A model generated the notes under the pieces. It ran no database searches. It saw only the letters and a program-made list of their open reading frames with translations, and was not told where the DNA came from. A stretch of DNA of 64,000 nucleotides from positions 372,001 to 436,000 of the forward strand of contig NZ_CP014845.1 of NCBI RefSeq assembly GCF_001598055.1. The letters are read 5' to 3'. This DNA comes from Cupriavidus nantongensis. GTDB taxonomy: Bacteria; Pseudomonadota; Gammaproteobacteria; Burkholderiales; Burkholderiaceae. This document shows, piece after piece, positions 8,901 through 15,840 of this stretch (its first letter is position 1; each line of letters starts with the position of its first letter). Both the position numbers and the translations under genes were made by a program.

Positions 8901-11164
8901 ACCGCCATGGCTACGAGGCCGAGCGCATCGCCACGCTGGTGGCGCTCGACCAGGTCAGCGCCTGGACCCGGCCGCTGTCGTACGCGCTGGCGCAGGCGCA
9001 GCGCGCGGTCACGCTGGGGCGCGCGTCCGGCGATATCGGCATGGCGTGCTATGCCTGCAACCATATCGCGTCCGACCTGCTCGCCATGGGCGAGCACCTG
9101 CGCCTGGTGGAGGAAGAGATCGGCCGCGGACTGGCGCTGACGCGGCTGGTGCAGTACCGGGATATCGAGCTGATCCTGTATTCGCAGCACCATTTCCTGC
9201 ACCGGCTGCGCAGCGGCGACGAAGCCGCCCCGCAGGGCGAGGCCGCGCACCAGATGAGCGCGGCGCAGCGGCTGGCTCGTGCCAACTCGCTGCCGACCCG
9301 GTTCTGGGTCTGGCTCTACGACGGCATGGCGGCGGTGTTCCGGCAGGAATGGGACCACGCGGTGCGCAGCCTGCGCGAGGCGCAGGCGCTGATCTGGTCG
9401 GCGCCGGCCCATATCAACGTCGCGGATTGCCGGCTGTATCTGGCCCTGGCGCTGTCGCACGCGACTGCCGGCGCGGCGCCGGACAGTGTCATGGCCGAGG
9501 TGGCTGCGCATCGCGACTGCTTTGCCCGCTGGGCGGCGCTGAACCCGCTGACCTTCCGCGGCAAGCTGGCGCTGGTCGATGCCGAGCTGGCGCGCATGCG
9601 CGGCGATCCGCTGCAGGCGCTGGCCGGCTACGAGCAGGCGGCGGCGGATGCCGCCGCAGCCGGATTCGTTCATGAGGCGGCGCTCGCGCACGAGCTCGCC
9701 GGCATGCTGTGCGAGGCGCGTGGCCTGCCGACCGCGGCCGCGCAGCACTGGCGCCTGGCCCATGCCGGCTACCGGCGCTGGGGCGCCGACCACAAGGCGA
9801 TGCTGCTGGAGGCGCGCCATCCGCAACGCGACGCGGCGGGGCACGACCATGGCGGCGCGGACGTCAAGCTCAGCGCGCAGCGCTGGGAGTTGGGCATGAA
9901 GGCGGCCAGGGCGTTGTCCAGCGAGATCGTGATGGACCGGCTGATCGAGACGCTGATGACACATGTGGTGGTCCATGCCGGCGCGCAGTACGGCTTGCTG
10001 CTGCTGATGCGCGGCGAGCAGCCCATGATCGAGGCCTCGGCACGCGTGCTCGACGGCAAGGTGGCGGTGACGCTGGGCAGCGCGGCGCCGACCGAGCAGG
10101 CGCTGCCGCTGGCGGTGCTCAACAGCGTGCTGCGCACCCGGCAGACGCTGGCGCTGGACGATGCCATGGTCGACGCGCCGTCGATCCGCACCCGGGGCGC
10201 GATTGCCGGCGGCCTGCGCTCGGTGCTGTGCCTGCCGCTGCTGCGCGGCGGCAGCCTGGTGGGCGTGTTCTACCTGGAGAACAGCCTGGCGCCGGCGGTG
10301 TTCGACGCCACCCGTATCGCCGAGCTCGAGGTGCTGGCGCCGCAGGTGGCGATCTCGCTCGAGACCGCGCGCCTGTACCAGCAACTGATCGACGAAAGCA
10401 ACCGCCGCGTCGCCGCCGAAATGCGGCTGCGCAGCGCCAGCTCGGCACTGGCGCGCACCTCGCACCTGACCGTGATGGGCGGCCTGGCCGCCTCGATCGC
10501 GCATGAAGTGAACCAGCCGCTGACCGCCATCGTCGCCACCGTCGACGCCAGCCTGCGCTGGCTGAACCGGCCTCGGCCGGAGGTGGCCGAGGCGCTCGAC
10601 GGCTTCGCCGACATCAAGCAGTACGCGCTGCGCGCCGCCGATATCATCCGTGCGCTGCGCGCGCTGGCCAGGCAGGCGCCGGCGGTGCTGGCGCCGCTGC
10701 ATCCCGACGATGTCCTGCGCGAGGTGCTGGAGATGGCGCGCCTGGATATCGACGCGCGCGAGGTCCGGGTCGTTGCACGGCTGGCGGCGGGCGCCGCCGT
10801 GGTCGAAGCCGATCGGGTCCAGCTGCAGCAGGTGGTGCTGAACCTGATCACCAACGCGCTCGACGCCATGGCGCAGACCCCGCCCGCGCAGCGCGAGCTG
10901 ATCGTGACCTCGTACCGCGAGCAGGACAACGTCGTCGTCAGCGTGCAGGACCACGGCGCAGGCATCCCCGACGACGTGCTGGGTCAGGTGTTCGAGCCGT
11001 TCTTCACCACCAAGGAAGACGGCATGGGCATGGGCCTGGCCATCTGCCGCTCCATCATCGAGGCGCACGGCGGCACGCTGGAAGTGCGCAACCGGCGCAG
11101 CGGCGGCAGCGAATTCATGTTCCGGCTGCCGGTATGCGAGATGTTGCCCGCGGCGAAACCCTGA
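5987..11164 (+). CDS. Trifunctional (pseudo)kinase / AAA ATPase / GAF sensor histidine kinase
   Basis: 1725 residues from ATG 5987; the longer open frame upstream only overlaps the regulator gene in the wrong frame. Domains in order: a Ser/Thr-kinase-like domain (about residues 20-280, catalytic loop HGDIRPDNLL near 135), a STAND-like ATPase (Walker A GAAGTGKS near 340, Walker B LVLCFDDLQWAD near 465), a long helical-repeat region (about 700-1280), a GAF domain (about 1300-1460), a HisKA domain with the phospho-His in SIAHEVNQPLTAI (about 1506) and an HATPase domain (NLITNALDAM, DHGAGIPDD, GMGMGLAI). No membrane segment is seen. It should phosphorylate the adjacent FixJ-type regulator. The kinase-like domain lacks a convincing ATP-binding lysine, and the DFG triad reads GFD. 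Confidence 0.93.
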   Translation: MTSGIPSPRSPAPAFDEAWLARAAQTVLHVSDGITYLQLSDPDSGLRCFARSAPLAHSGPLQDEARLAARLQADWAAVPVATLRSAERMVVVYGGAPASTLAATLDDAGLPVGRFLELAIGGARALADAHAHGLLHGDIRPDNLLVDDSSDASAGVRLTGFDHATALDAMPPVVPRPGPASWPYQAPEVARADQARISARSDLYSFGVTCYRMLTGTLPFTAESPAAWQHAHLAVEPVPPHVRATGIAPLLGAIVLRLLVKDPAERYAGAMSLLADLLRCQADWRERGEIAPFRLDAAGATPTLNVSGELFGRARETAQLADALARVRHSGQSELVLIAGAAGTGKSALAAWLSCQAGQYGMRFASGKSDQLQLDIPYAPVAQMIRALTLPLLGEPEAALAPVRERWLNALAGQGRAIAVLVPEVEQVLGRTAPLAEVPAQQAQARAQQAILATFATFADQGAPLVLCFDDLQWADASTIALLEAFTTQRPGNLLLIAAYRDHGNEVEQRFSWLLHASRAGALPVTRIAVRPLAVWELTELVAAALNEPAPRVEALAQLVHAKTGGNPFFSYQLLRALVDDGVLAYREAYRDQRAGWHWDEADAAQHRYTDSVTDLMTRRFARLPEAGTELLRQLACVGIRCERSLLACVAQLDAAQLDERLRPFVDAGLLVRTEDGYAFQHDRVLEAAYAMIAPRERPAAHARIAGIMIEHWQGALAAHAFEVGSQIERAAGQPLPEPQRVAFVQVLLVAARRARRSAAMAQATRYTDAAFALMQPSWWTTHCALAYAASVLHCECLLAQARLEPASQEIDALLARELPPVDKAAVHRLKASLQTVRSDYEGAINAALSGLALLDIHLERGPSPAHMRAAYDAVKRALGGRSIDSLGRLPATEDSRIQTIMGLLSTLISSLFVRDGISFLHVAKMVELTLEHGATAESPYGLSWFGVFIASLYEEYEDGLAYGLAAMDLADRHGYEAERIATLVALDQVSAWTRPLSYALAQAQRAVTLGRASGDIGMACYACNHIASDLLAMGEHLRLVEEEIGRGLALTRLVQYRDIELILYSQHHFLHRLRSGDEAAPQGEAAHQMSAAQRLARANSLPTRFWVWLYDGMAAVFRQEWDHAVRSLREAQALIWSAPAHINVADCRLYLALALSHATAGAAPDSVMAEVAAHRDCFARWAALNPLTFRGKLALVDAELARMRGDPLQALAGYEQAAADAAAAGFVHEAALAHELAGMLCEARGLPTAAAQHWRLAHAGYRRWGADHKAMLLEARHPQRDAAGHDHGGADVKLSAQRWELGMKAARALSSEIVMDRLIETLMTHVVVHAGAQYGLLLLMRGEQPMIEASARVLDGKVAVTLGSAAPTEQALPLAVLNSVLRTRQTLALDDAMVDAPSIRTRGAIAGGLRSVLCLPLLRGGSLVGVFYLENSLAPAVFDATRIAELEVLAPQVAISLETARLYQQLIDESNRRVAAEMRLRSASSALARTSHLTVMGGLAASIAHEVNQPLTAIVATVDASLRWLNRPRPEVAEALDGFADIKQYALRAADIIRALRALARQAPAVLAPLHPDDVLREVLEMARLDIDAREVRVVARLAAGAAVVEADRVQLQQVVLNLITNALDAMAQTPPAQRELIVTSYREQDNVVVSVQDHGAGIPDDVLGQVFEPFFTTKEDGMGMGLAICRSIIEAHGGTLEVRNRRSGGSEFMFRLPVCEMLPAAKP

Positions 11165-11165
11165 A

Positions 11166-11201
11166 AGAACCCCCACCGCGGCGCTGCGGGACGGTGGTTC
11201 T
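11166..11201 (+). terminator. Hairpin after the sensor kinase gene
   Basis: AGAAC and CACCG (split by three bulged C) pair with CGGTGGTTCT, directly after the stop at 11164. There is no T-run, so it may be a weak or Rho-assisted terminator. Confidence 0.4.
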
Positions 11202-11223
11202 CACGCGTCCCGCATCCCCTGCA

Positions 11224-11574
11224 TCACCCGCAGTTCCCGTCCGCCACGCACAGTCCGTGCACCACCATCTCGCCCATGACATCCATCGAGGCCTGGTCGG
11301 CGATGGCTTCGCGCAGCGCTTCCAGCGCGGCATCGTGGGCATCGCCGGCCTTGCCGGCCTGCAGCGGGGTGTCGTGCCAGCCCGCGGGATCGCGGCGGGA
11401 TCGACATCGACCCCGGCCCCCGCGGCCAGCGCCGCCAGCACGGCGCTCTCCGCTTCGGCCAGCGCCTGGGCTGACAGGCCCCTGGTGCTTGCGGAGCCGA
11501 AGCCATCGAAGGCCTGGGCCCGCGGGCCGCCCGTCAGCTTCCACAGCGCCAGCTCGGTCAGCGGCGTGCAATTT
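11224..11574 (-). pseudogene. Frameshifted C-terminal gene relic of unknown family
   Basis: Directly after the MFS gene on the same strand, two frames in succession show strong GC3 codon bias. The first reads CTPLTELALWKLTGGPRAQA onward to about 11385. The second, shifted by one base, reads HDTPLQAGKAGDAHDAALEA and ends in VMGEMVVHGLCVADGNCG with a stop at 11224. Joined, they would give about 115 residues of one protein without its own start codon, because the 5' side is cut by the MFS gene. I do not recognise the family. A sequencing error at the shift would restore the frame but not the missing N-terminus. Confidence 0.4.
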
Positions 11575-12735
11575 TTACGAAGCAGCAAGAGCACGCCGGC
11601 CTGCCCGGCCACGCCACACCACCAGCAATCCGGCCGTGGCCAGCAGGCCGCCGGCGACCGGCACGGCGCGATAGCCGAGCCCCAGGCTGATGACAGCGCC
11701 TCCCAGCGCGGCACCGAGGGCGTTGCCCAGGTTGAAGGCGCCGACGTTGATCGACGAGGCCAATCCCGGCGCTTCCGCCGCCGCTTCCATCACCCGCATC
11801 TGCACCGGCGGCACCACGGCGAAGGTCGCTGCGCCCCACAGCAAAAGCCCGAGCGCCGCGGTGACGTGGTGGGCGAGGGCGAAGGGCAGCGCCAGCATGA
11901 TGACGGCCAGCGCCGACAGCACGATCCTGGTCGCGCCATCGAGCGACCAGTCCGCAAGCCGCCCGCCCACGTGGTTGCCGATGGTGAAGCCAACCCCGAT
12001 CAGCACCAGCGCGAACGTGACAAAGCTGCCGGAAGCGCCAGTGAGCTCGGCCAGCACCGGCGCGATGTAGGTGTAGAGCGTAAACATCGCGCCCGCGCCC
12101 AGCACCGTCGTCGCCAGCGCCAGCAACACATTGGGGCGGGTGAGCACGGCCAGTTCCCGGCGCACATCCGGCGGGGTGCCGCGGTCGCCTTGCGGCAGCG
12201 CCAGCCAGAGCGCGACGATGGCAACCAGACCGAGCACGGCGGTGCCGGCGAACGCCAGGCGCCAGCCGACCTGCTGGCCGATCCAGGTTGCCGCCGGCAC
12301 GCCGCCGATGTTGGCGATGGTCAGGCCCATGAACATGGTGGCCACGGCGCTGGCCTGCTTTTCCTTCGGCACCACGCTTGCCGCCACCACGGCACCGAGG
12401 CCGAAGAAGGCGCCGTGGTTCAGGCTGGTGACCAGGCGCGCCGCAAGCAGCGTCGCGTATCCCGGGGCAAGCGCCGACAGCAGGTTGCCGATGGTGAAGA
12501 TCGCCATCAGCGCCATCAGTGCGGCGCGCTTGCCGAAGCGGCTGAACAACAGGGTCATCACCGGCGCGCCGACCATCACGCCGATCGCATACGCGGTGAT
12601 CAGCATCCCCGCCGTGGGGATGCTGACGTCGACGCCTTCGGCAATCACGGGGAGCAAGCCCATTGGCGCGAACTCGGTGGTGCCGATGCCGAAGGCACCG
12701 ATGGCCAGCGCAAGCAGTGCGGTATTCGATTTCAT
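11575..12735 (-). CDS. MFS efflux transporter (AraJ-like, DHA1 family)
   Basis: 386 residues from ATG 12735, the usual size for 12-helix DHA1 exporters. It starts with ALLALAIGAFGIGTTEFAPM, the helix-1 signature of the AraJ/YdeA/SotB group, followed by the loop motif LLFSRFGKRAALM and helix 5 VGWRLAFAGTAVLGL. Such proteins export sugars, drugs or small metabolites with proton uptake. It begins 13 nt after the old yellow enzyme gene, in one operon. A detoxification pair (reduce, then export) is plausible but inferred. Confidence 0.88.
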   Translation of the reverse strand: MKSNTALLALAIGAFGIGTTEFAPMGLLPVIAEGVDVSIPTAGMLITAYAIGVMVGAPVMTLLFSRFGKRAALMALMAIFTIGNLLSALAPGYATLLAARLVTSLNHGAFFGLGAVVAASVVPKEKQASAVATMFMGLTIANIGGVPAATWIGQQVGWRLAFAGTAVLGLVAIVALWLALPQGDRGTPPDVRRELAVLTRPNVLLALATTVLGAGAMFTLYTYIAPVLAELTGASGSFVTFALVLIGVGFTIGNHVGGRLADWSLDGATRIVLSALAVIMLALPFALAHHVTAALGLLLWGAATFAVVPPVQMRVMEAAAEAPGLASSINVGAFNLGNALGAALGGAVISLGLGYRAVPVAGGLLATAGLLVVWRGRAGRRALAAS

Positions 12736-12748
12736 CGTGGCAACCCGC

Positions 12749-13858
12749 TCAGGCCGCGGCCCGGCCGTCGTAGGCGGGATAGTCGGTGTAGCCCTCGGCA
12801 CCGCCGCCGTAGTGGAGCGCGCGGTTCGACGCCGCCAGGGGCCAGTCGTTCTGCAGCCGTGCGACGAGGTCGGGGTTGGCAATGAACGGCTCGCCGAATG
12901 CCGCCATGTCGATGCGGTCGGCGGCGATCAAGGCCTCGGCGCGCGCGCGCGTCATGCCTCCGGCAAGGATCAGCACGCCCTTGAAGCGGTCGCGGAATTT
13001 GGCGAGGAAATCATCCGGCATGGCCGAGCTGCCGCGCGTGCTCTGGTCCATCAGGTGCACGTACGCAATCTTGCGTCCCGACAGCTCATCGGCGAGATGG
13101 AGGTAGGTCTCCTCGAGCTCGGCGTAGTGGCCCATGTCGCCGAGGCCGCCATAGGGAGACAGCCGGATGGCGGTGCGATGTGCACCGATGCGCGCTGCCA
13201 CCGCGTCGATGGCGGCCAGGGCGAAACGGGTGCGGCTTGCCAGCGTGTCGCCGCGGAATTCATCGGTGCGGTCGTTTACGGTCGGGTTCAGGAACTGCTC
13301 GATCAGGTAGCCATTGGCGCCGTGCAGCTCGACGCCATCGAAACCGGCCTCGACCGCATTGGCGGCCGCTTCGGCAAAATCGGCGATCACGCCATAGACC
13401 TCGCCGGTCGTCAGTGCGCGCGGCACGGAGGCATCGACCGCACCGGGCGTGCCGTCGGCGGTATAGCCCCACGCCTTGGTGTCTTTCGCGACCTGGCCGG
13501 TGGCACTGACCGGCTGGATGCCGCCGGGCTGGATCGACACATGGCTCACACGGCCGACATGCCAGAGCTGCGTGAAGATGGTGCCGCCCTTGGCATGGAC
13601 GGCGTCCGTGACCTTGCGCCAGCCTTCCACCTGTTGCGGCGTGTAAAGGCCTGGGTTGAACAGGAAGCCCTGCGCGCTGGGAGAGATCACCGTGCCTTCG
13701 GTCACGATCAGTCCGGCGTCGGCGCGCTGGCTGTAATAGAGCGCGTTGAGGTCGTTGGGCACCCCGTCCGGATTGCGGGAACGGGTCAGCGGTGCCATGG
13801 CGATCCGGTTGGCGAGCTGGCGCTCGACCAGGGTGAAGGGCTTGAACAGTAGACTCAT
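12749..13858 (-). CDS. Old yellow enzyme family alkene reductase
   Basis: 369 residues from ATG 13858, full length for the NemA/XenB group. FMN-binding and catalytic features are visible: NRIAMAPLTRSRN at the N-terminus, the His/Asn pair in VELHGANGYLIEQFLNP, the catalytic Tyr region GYTADG, and the phosphate-binding ILAGGMTRARAE. Such enzymes use NADPH to reduce activated C=C bonds, nitro-esters or nitro-aromatics in the cytoplasm. It is the first gene of a two-gene operon with an MFS exporter. No dedicated regulator lies next to it; the upstream region 13859-14210 carries its promoter. Confidence 0.93.
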   Translation of the reverse strand: MSLLFKPFTLVERQLANRIAMAPLTRSRNPDGVPNDLNALYYSQRADAGLIVTEGTVISPSAQGFLFNPGLYTPQQVEGWRKVTDAVHAKGGTIFTQLWHVGRVSHVSIQPGGIQPVSATGQVAKDTKAWGYTADGTPGAVDASVPRALTTGEVYGVIADFAEAAANAVEAGFDGVELHGANGYLIEQFLNPTVNDRTDEFRGDTLASRTRFALAAIDAVAARIGAHRTAIRLSPYGGLGDMGHYAELEETYLHLADELSGRKIAYVHLMDQSTRGSSAMPDDFLAKFRDRFKGVLILAGGMTRARAEALIAADRIDMAAFGEPFIANPDLVARLQNDWPLAASNRALHYGGGAEGYTDYPAYDGRAAA

Positions 13859-14210
13859 TTGGAGAACCTCGATCAGGAAGGGCACCGCCGTCGGCAGCGT
13901 GGCCGCAGGGTGCAGGCGTGCTTCGATGGACCGAAGTTTGCGCGGTTTATATTTGTTGAGTAAGCCTTGTATCGGTCAAATACTTTTGAGTCAGTTTCAA
14001 GAATAGGACCCCGTCCGAATGCGCCGGGGAGGGCAAGGCCTGCACCGGCGCGCCCGCGCGCATCGCCGCCAGCGTTTCATCCCGGACACATACCTCGGTC
14101 ATCCTTCGAGCCGATTTTCCATTCCATTCCCGCCACCTAGATTGGGTTCATCGATGGCGCCTTCGCAGCCGTCGACCTTTACGACCGCAGAGTCCGAGCA
14201 AGGGGAGCCC
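13859..14210. other. Intergenic region between divergent oye and lipoprotein genes
   Basis: 352 bp with no credible ORF. The stretch 13945-14005 is much more AT-rich than its surroundings and contains TATATTTGTTGAG and TACTTTTGAGTCAG, so it probably holds the promoter of the leftward oye operon. I could not pick a -35/-10 pair with normal spacing. AGGGGAG at 14200-14206 is the ribosome binding site of the rightward lipoprotein gene. Confidence 0.5.
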
Positions 14211-15494
14211 ATGAAAAACGCCCACATCAGAATGGCCGCCGTGCCATTCGCCTGCCTTGTCATCACGCTTGCCGGCTGCGGCGGTGGCGGAGGGGGCGAC
14301 TCCCCGTCTACCAGCGCCGCCGCCAGCCCGGGCACTTCGACCGGCACGTCGCCCGGCACGTCCACTGGTACTTCGCCAGGCACAACCACCACGCCGACTA
14401 CGCCCGCTCCGGCCGCGGCGACCACCAGTGCCATGCTGTCCGGCACCACCGATCCCGGGCCCGAGATCGGCAAGGACGGCGACTATTACCTGAACACCGT
14501 GACGTGGATGATGTTCGGGCCCAAGGCCAATGGCGTGTGGCCCGCCGGGGTTTCGTTGGCGGGTCCCGGCGGCAATACCGGTGCGGCGGGAAGCACCATC
14601 CTGTCCGGCTCGGTCGATCCGACGGACAGCGTCGGCAACAACGGCGATTACTACATCAACACCTCGACCTCGACGCTGTTCGGCCCCAAGGCCAACGGCA
14701 CGTGGCCGGCGGGTGTGCCGCTCGGCAGCGCCACCGGCACGCCGCCACCCAGCGGCGGCACGGTGCTGTCGGGAACCGGCGCGCCGGCGAACAGCCTCGG
14801 CAACAACGGCGACTACTACCTCGACACCAGCACCTGGACGTTGTACGGGCCAAAGGCTGACGGTGTCTGGCCGGCCGGCGTCTCGCTGGTCAGCCAGCCA
14901 GGCGGCAGCGGTGGCACGGGTGGCACCGGTGGCACCGGTGGCACCCCGATTGGCAATGGCGGCCATGTCCTGTACGGCAGCGGCGCACCGACCGACGACA
15001 TCGGCGTGGACGGCGACTTCTATTTCGATACCACCACGTGGACGATGTACGGGCCCAAGCAGGGCGGCAAGTGGCCGACCACGGGTGTGACCATGGCAAA
15101 CGGCACCGTCTACAACGGCAACTTCAACGTGCCGGATACGCTCAGCCGCGGCCGCTATGCGATGACCGGCGCCGGCGGGTCGGTGCCGTTGCCGTCGGAC
15201 TTCGGGGTCGTGATCCCCTACGATTGCACGCGCGTCACGCTTACGGCGAGCACGCTGGGCAAGGTGCAGGGCACGCTCGATATCTCGGTGCACAAGGTGA
15301 CCGGTTCCGGGGCTTCAGTCGTGCTCGCACAGGTCAGCAACCTGAGCTGCAAGATCACCAATGGCCTGCAGAACTGCAGCAAGGAGGCGCTGGCCGGGAC
15401 GGTTACGCATGGCGACAAGCTGCAGGTACAGGTCGACAACAACCAGGCTACCGACTGGGGTGGCCTTGCCGTGAACCTCGCCTGCATCAAGTAG
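14211..15494 (+). CDS. Lipoprotein with four GDYY...GPKxxGxWP repeats
   Basis: 427 residues from ATG 14211, supported by the AGGGGAG just upstream. The signal peptide ends in a lipobox VITLAGC followed by a Gly run, so it is lipid-anchored. A low-complexity Ser/Thr/Pro/Gly linker precedes four copies of a roughly 36-residue module starting near residues 75, 129, 184 and 252. Each has LSG or LYG, then a GDYYLNT-like core, FGPKANG or YGPKADG, and VWPAGV. This module resembles those next to collagen-like or phage-tail-like proteins. Gly/Thr-rich linkers separate the copies. The last 130 residues form a separate beta-rich domain with four Cys (YDCTRV, LSCKI, QNCSK, NLACIK). I do not recognise a function; surface display or adhesion is a guess. 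Confidence 0.75.
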   Translation: MKNAHIRMAAVPFACLVITLAGCGGGGGGDSPSTSAAASPGTSTGTSPGTSTGTSPGTTTTPTTPAPAAATTSAMLSGTTDPGPEIGKDGDYYLNTVTWMMFGPKANGVWPAGVSLAGPGGNTGAAGSTILSGSVDPTDSVGNNGDYYINTSTSTLFGPKANGTWPAGVPLGSATGTPPPSGGTVLSGTGAPANSLGNNGDYYLDTSTWTLYGPKADGVWPAGVSLVSQPGGSGGTGGTGGTGGTPIGNGGHVLYGSGAPTDDIGVDGDFYFDTTTWTMYGPKQGGKWPTTGVTMANGTVYNGNFNVPDTLSRGRYAMTGAGGSVPLPSDFGVVIPYDCTRVTLTASTLGKVQGTLDISVHKVTGSGASVVLAQVSNLSCKITNGLQNCSKEALAGTVTHGDKLQVQVDNNQATDWGGLAVNLACIK

Positions 15495-15502
15495 GCGGAA
15501 CC

Positions 15503-15531
15503 GGCGGCGGGGGGCATGGTCTCCCGCCGCC
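15503..15531 (+). terminator. Strong GC hairpin after the lipoprotein gene
   Basis: GGCGGCGGG (15503-15511) pairs perfectly with CCCGCCGCC (15523-15531), 8 nt after the stop codon. The following ATCTTCTGC is only weakly T-rich. It separates the lipoprotein gene from the sigma-54-controlled unit. Confidence 0.55.
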
Positions 15532-15641
15532 ATCTTCTGCGCAGATAGCAGGCGGCGTGAAGCCGGTGAAGGCGTGGGCAGGCCACGCCGCGCCGGACGG
15601 GAGGATCGCGCCGATCCTGCATTCCAGGCTGCGCCCGGGCA

Positions 15642-15657
15642 GCGAAGCATGCTTCGC
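15642..15657. promoter_or_regulatory. Upstream palindrome 1 of the sigma-54 unit
   Basis: GCGAAGCATGCTTCGC is a perfect 16-bp palindrome centred about 117 bp before the -24 box. Bacterial enhancer-binding proteins usually bind dyads 80-150 bp upstream, so this is a good candidate site for the activator encoded at 23109-24473. Confidence 0.5.
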
Positions 15658-15685
15658 CTGATCCCGCACCCCAGGCCGGCCCCGC

Positions 15686-15701
15686 GCGAAGCGCGGTTCG
15701 C
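15686..15701. promoter_or_regulatory. Upstream palindrome 2 of the sigma-54 unit
   Basis: GCGAA, six bases, then TTCGC repeat the outer half-sites of the palindrome at 15642. Their centres are 44 bp apart, about four helical turns, so both would lie on the same DNA face. This is the arrangement expected for two activator dimers. Confidence 0.5.
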
Positions 15702-15765
15702 CGCCGGCCGCCGGGGACGTTCCCAATATCTTGCCTTTTCAGGGACTTAGACGTTCTGTGCGGGC

Positions 15766-15781
15766 TGGCACGCCGCGTGCA
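15766..15781 (+). promoter_or_regulatory. Sigma-54 (-24/-12) promoter
   Basis: TGGCACGCCGCGTGCA matches the consensus TGGCACR-N4-TTGCW at all but one of the fixed positions (G for the first T of the -12 element), keeping the essential GG and GC dinucleotides at the right spacing. It lies 60 bp before the first gene of a six-gene unit whose convergent neighbour encodes a sigma-54 activator. Confidence 0.65.
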
Positions 15782-15840
15782 CAAGCTGGGCACGCGAGTT
15801 CCGCTGCGGCTCGCCAAACCTAACCTGAAAGGAGCTGCAA

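Noticed and set aside
8318..11176. 952-codon minus-strand ORF opposite the trifunctional sensor gene
   Set aside because: It is a shadow frame caused by high GC3; its translation is rich in Gln, Arg and His with no motif, while the plus strand encodes clear domains.
14430..15090. Regular repeats considered as a CRISPR array
   Set aside because: The periodicity is protein-level (module of about 36 residues) inside an open frame and the units are not identical at DNA level.
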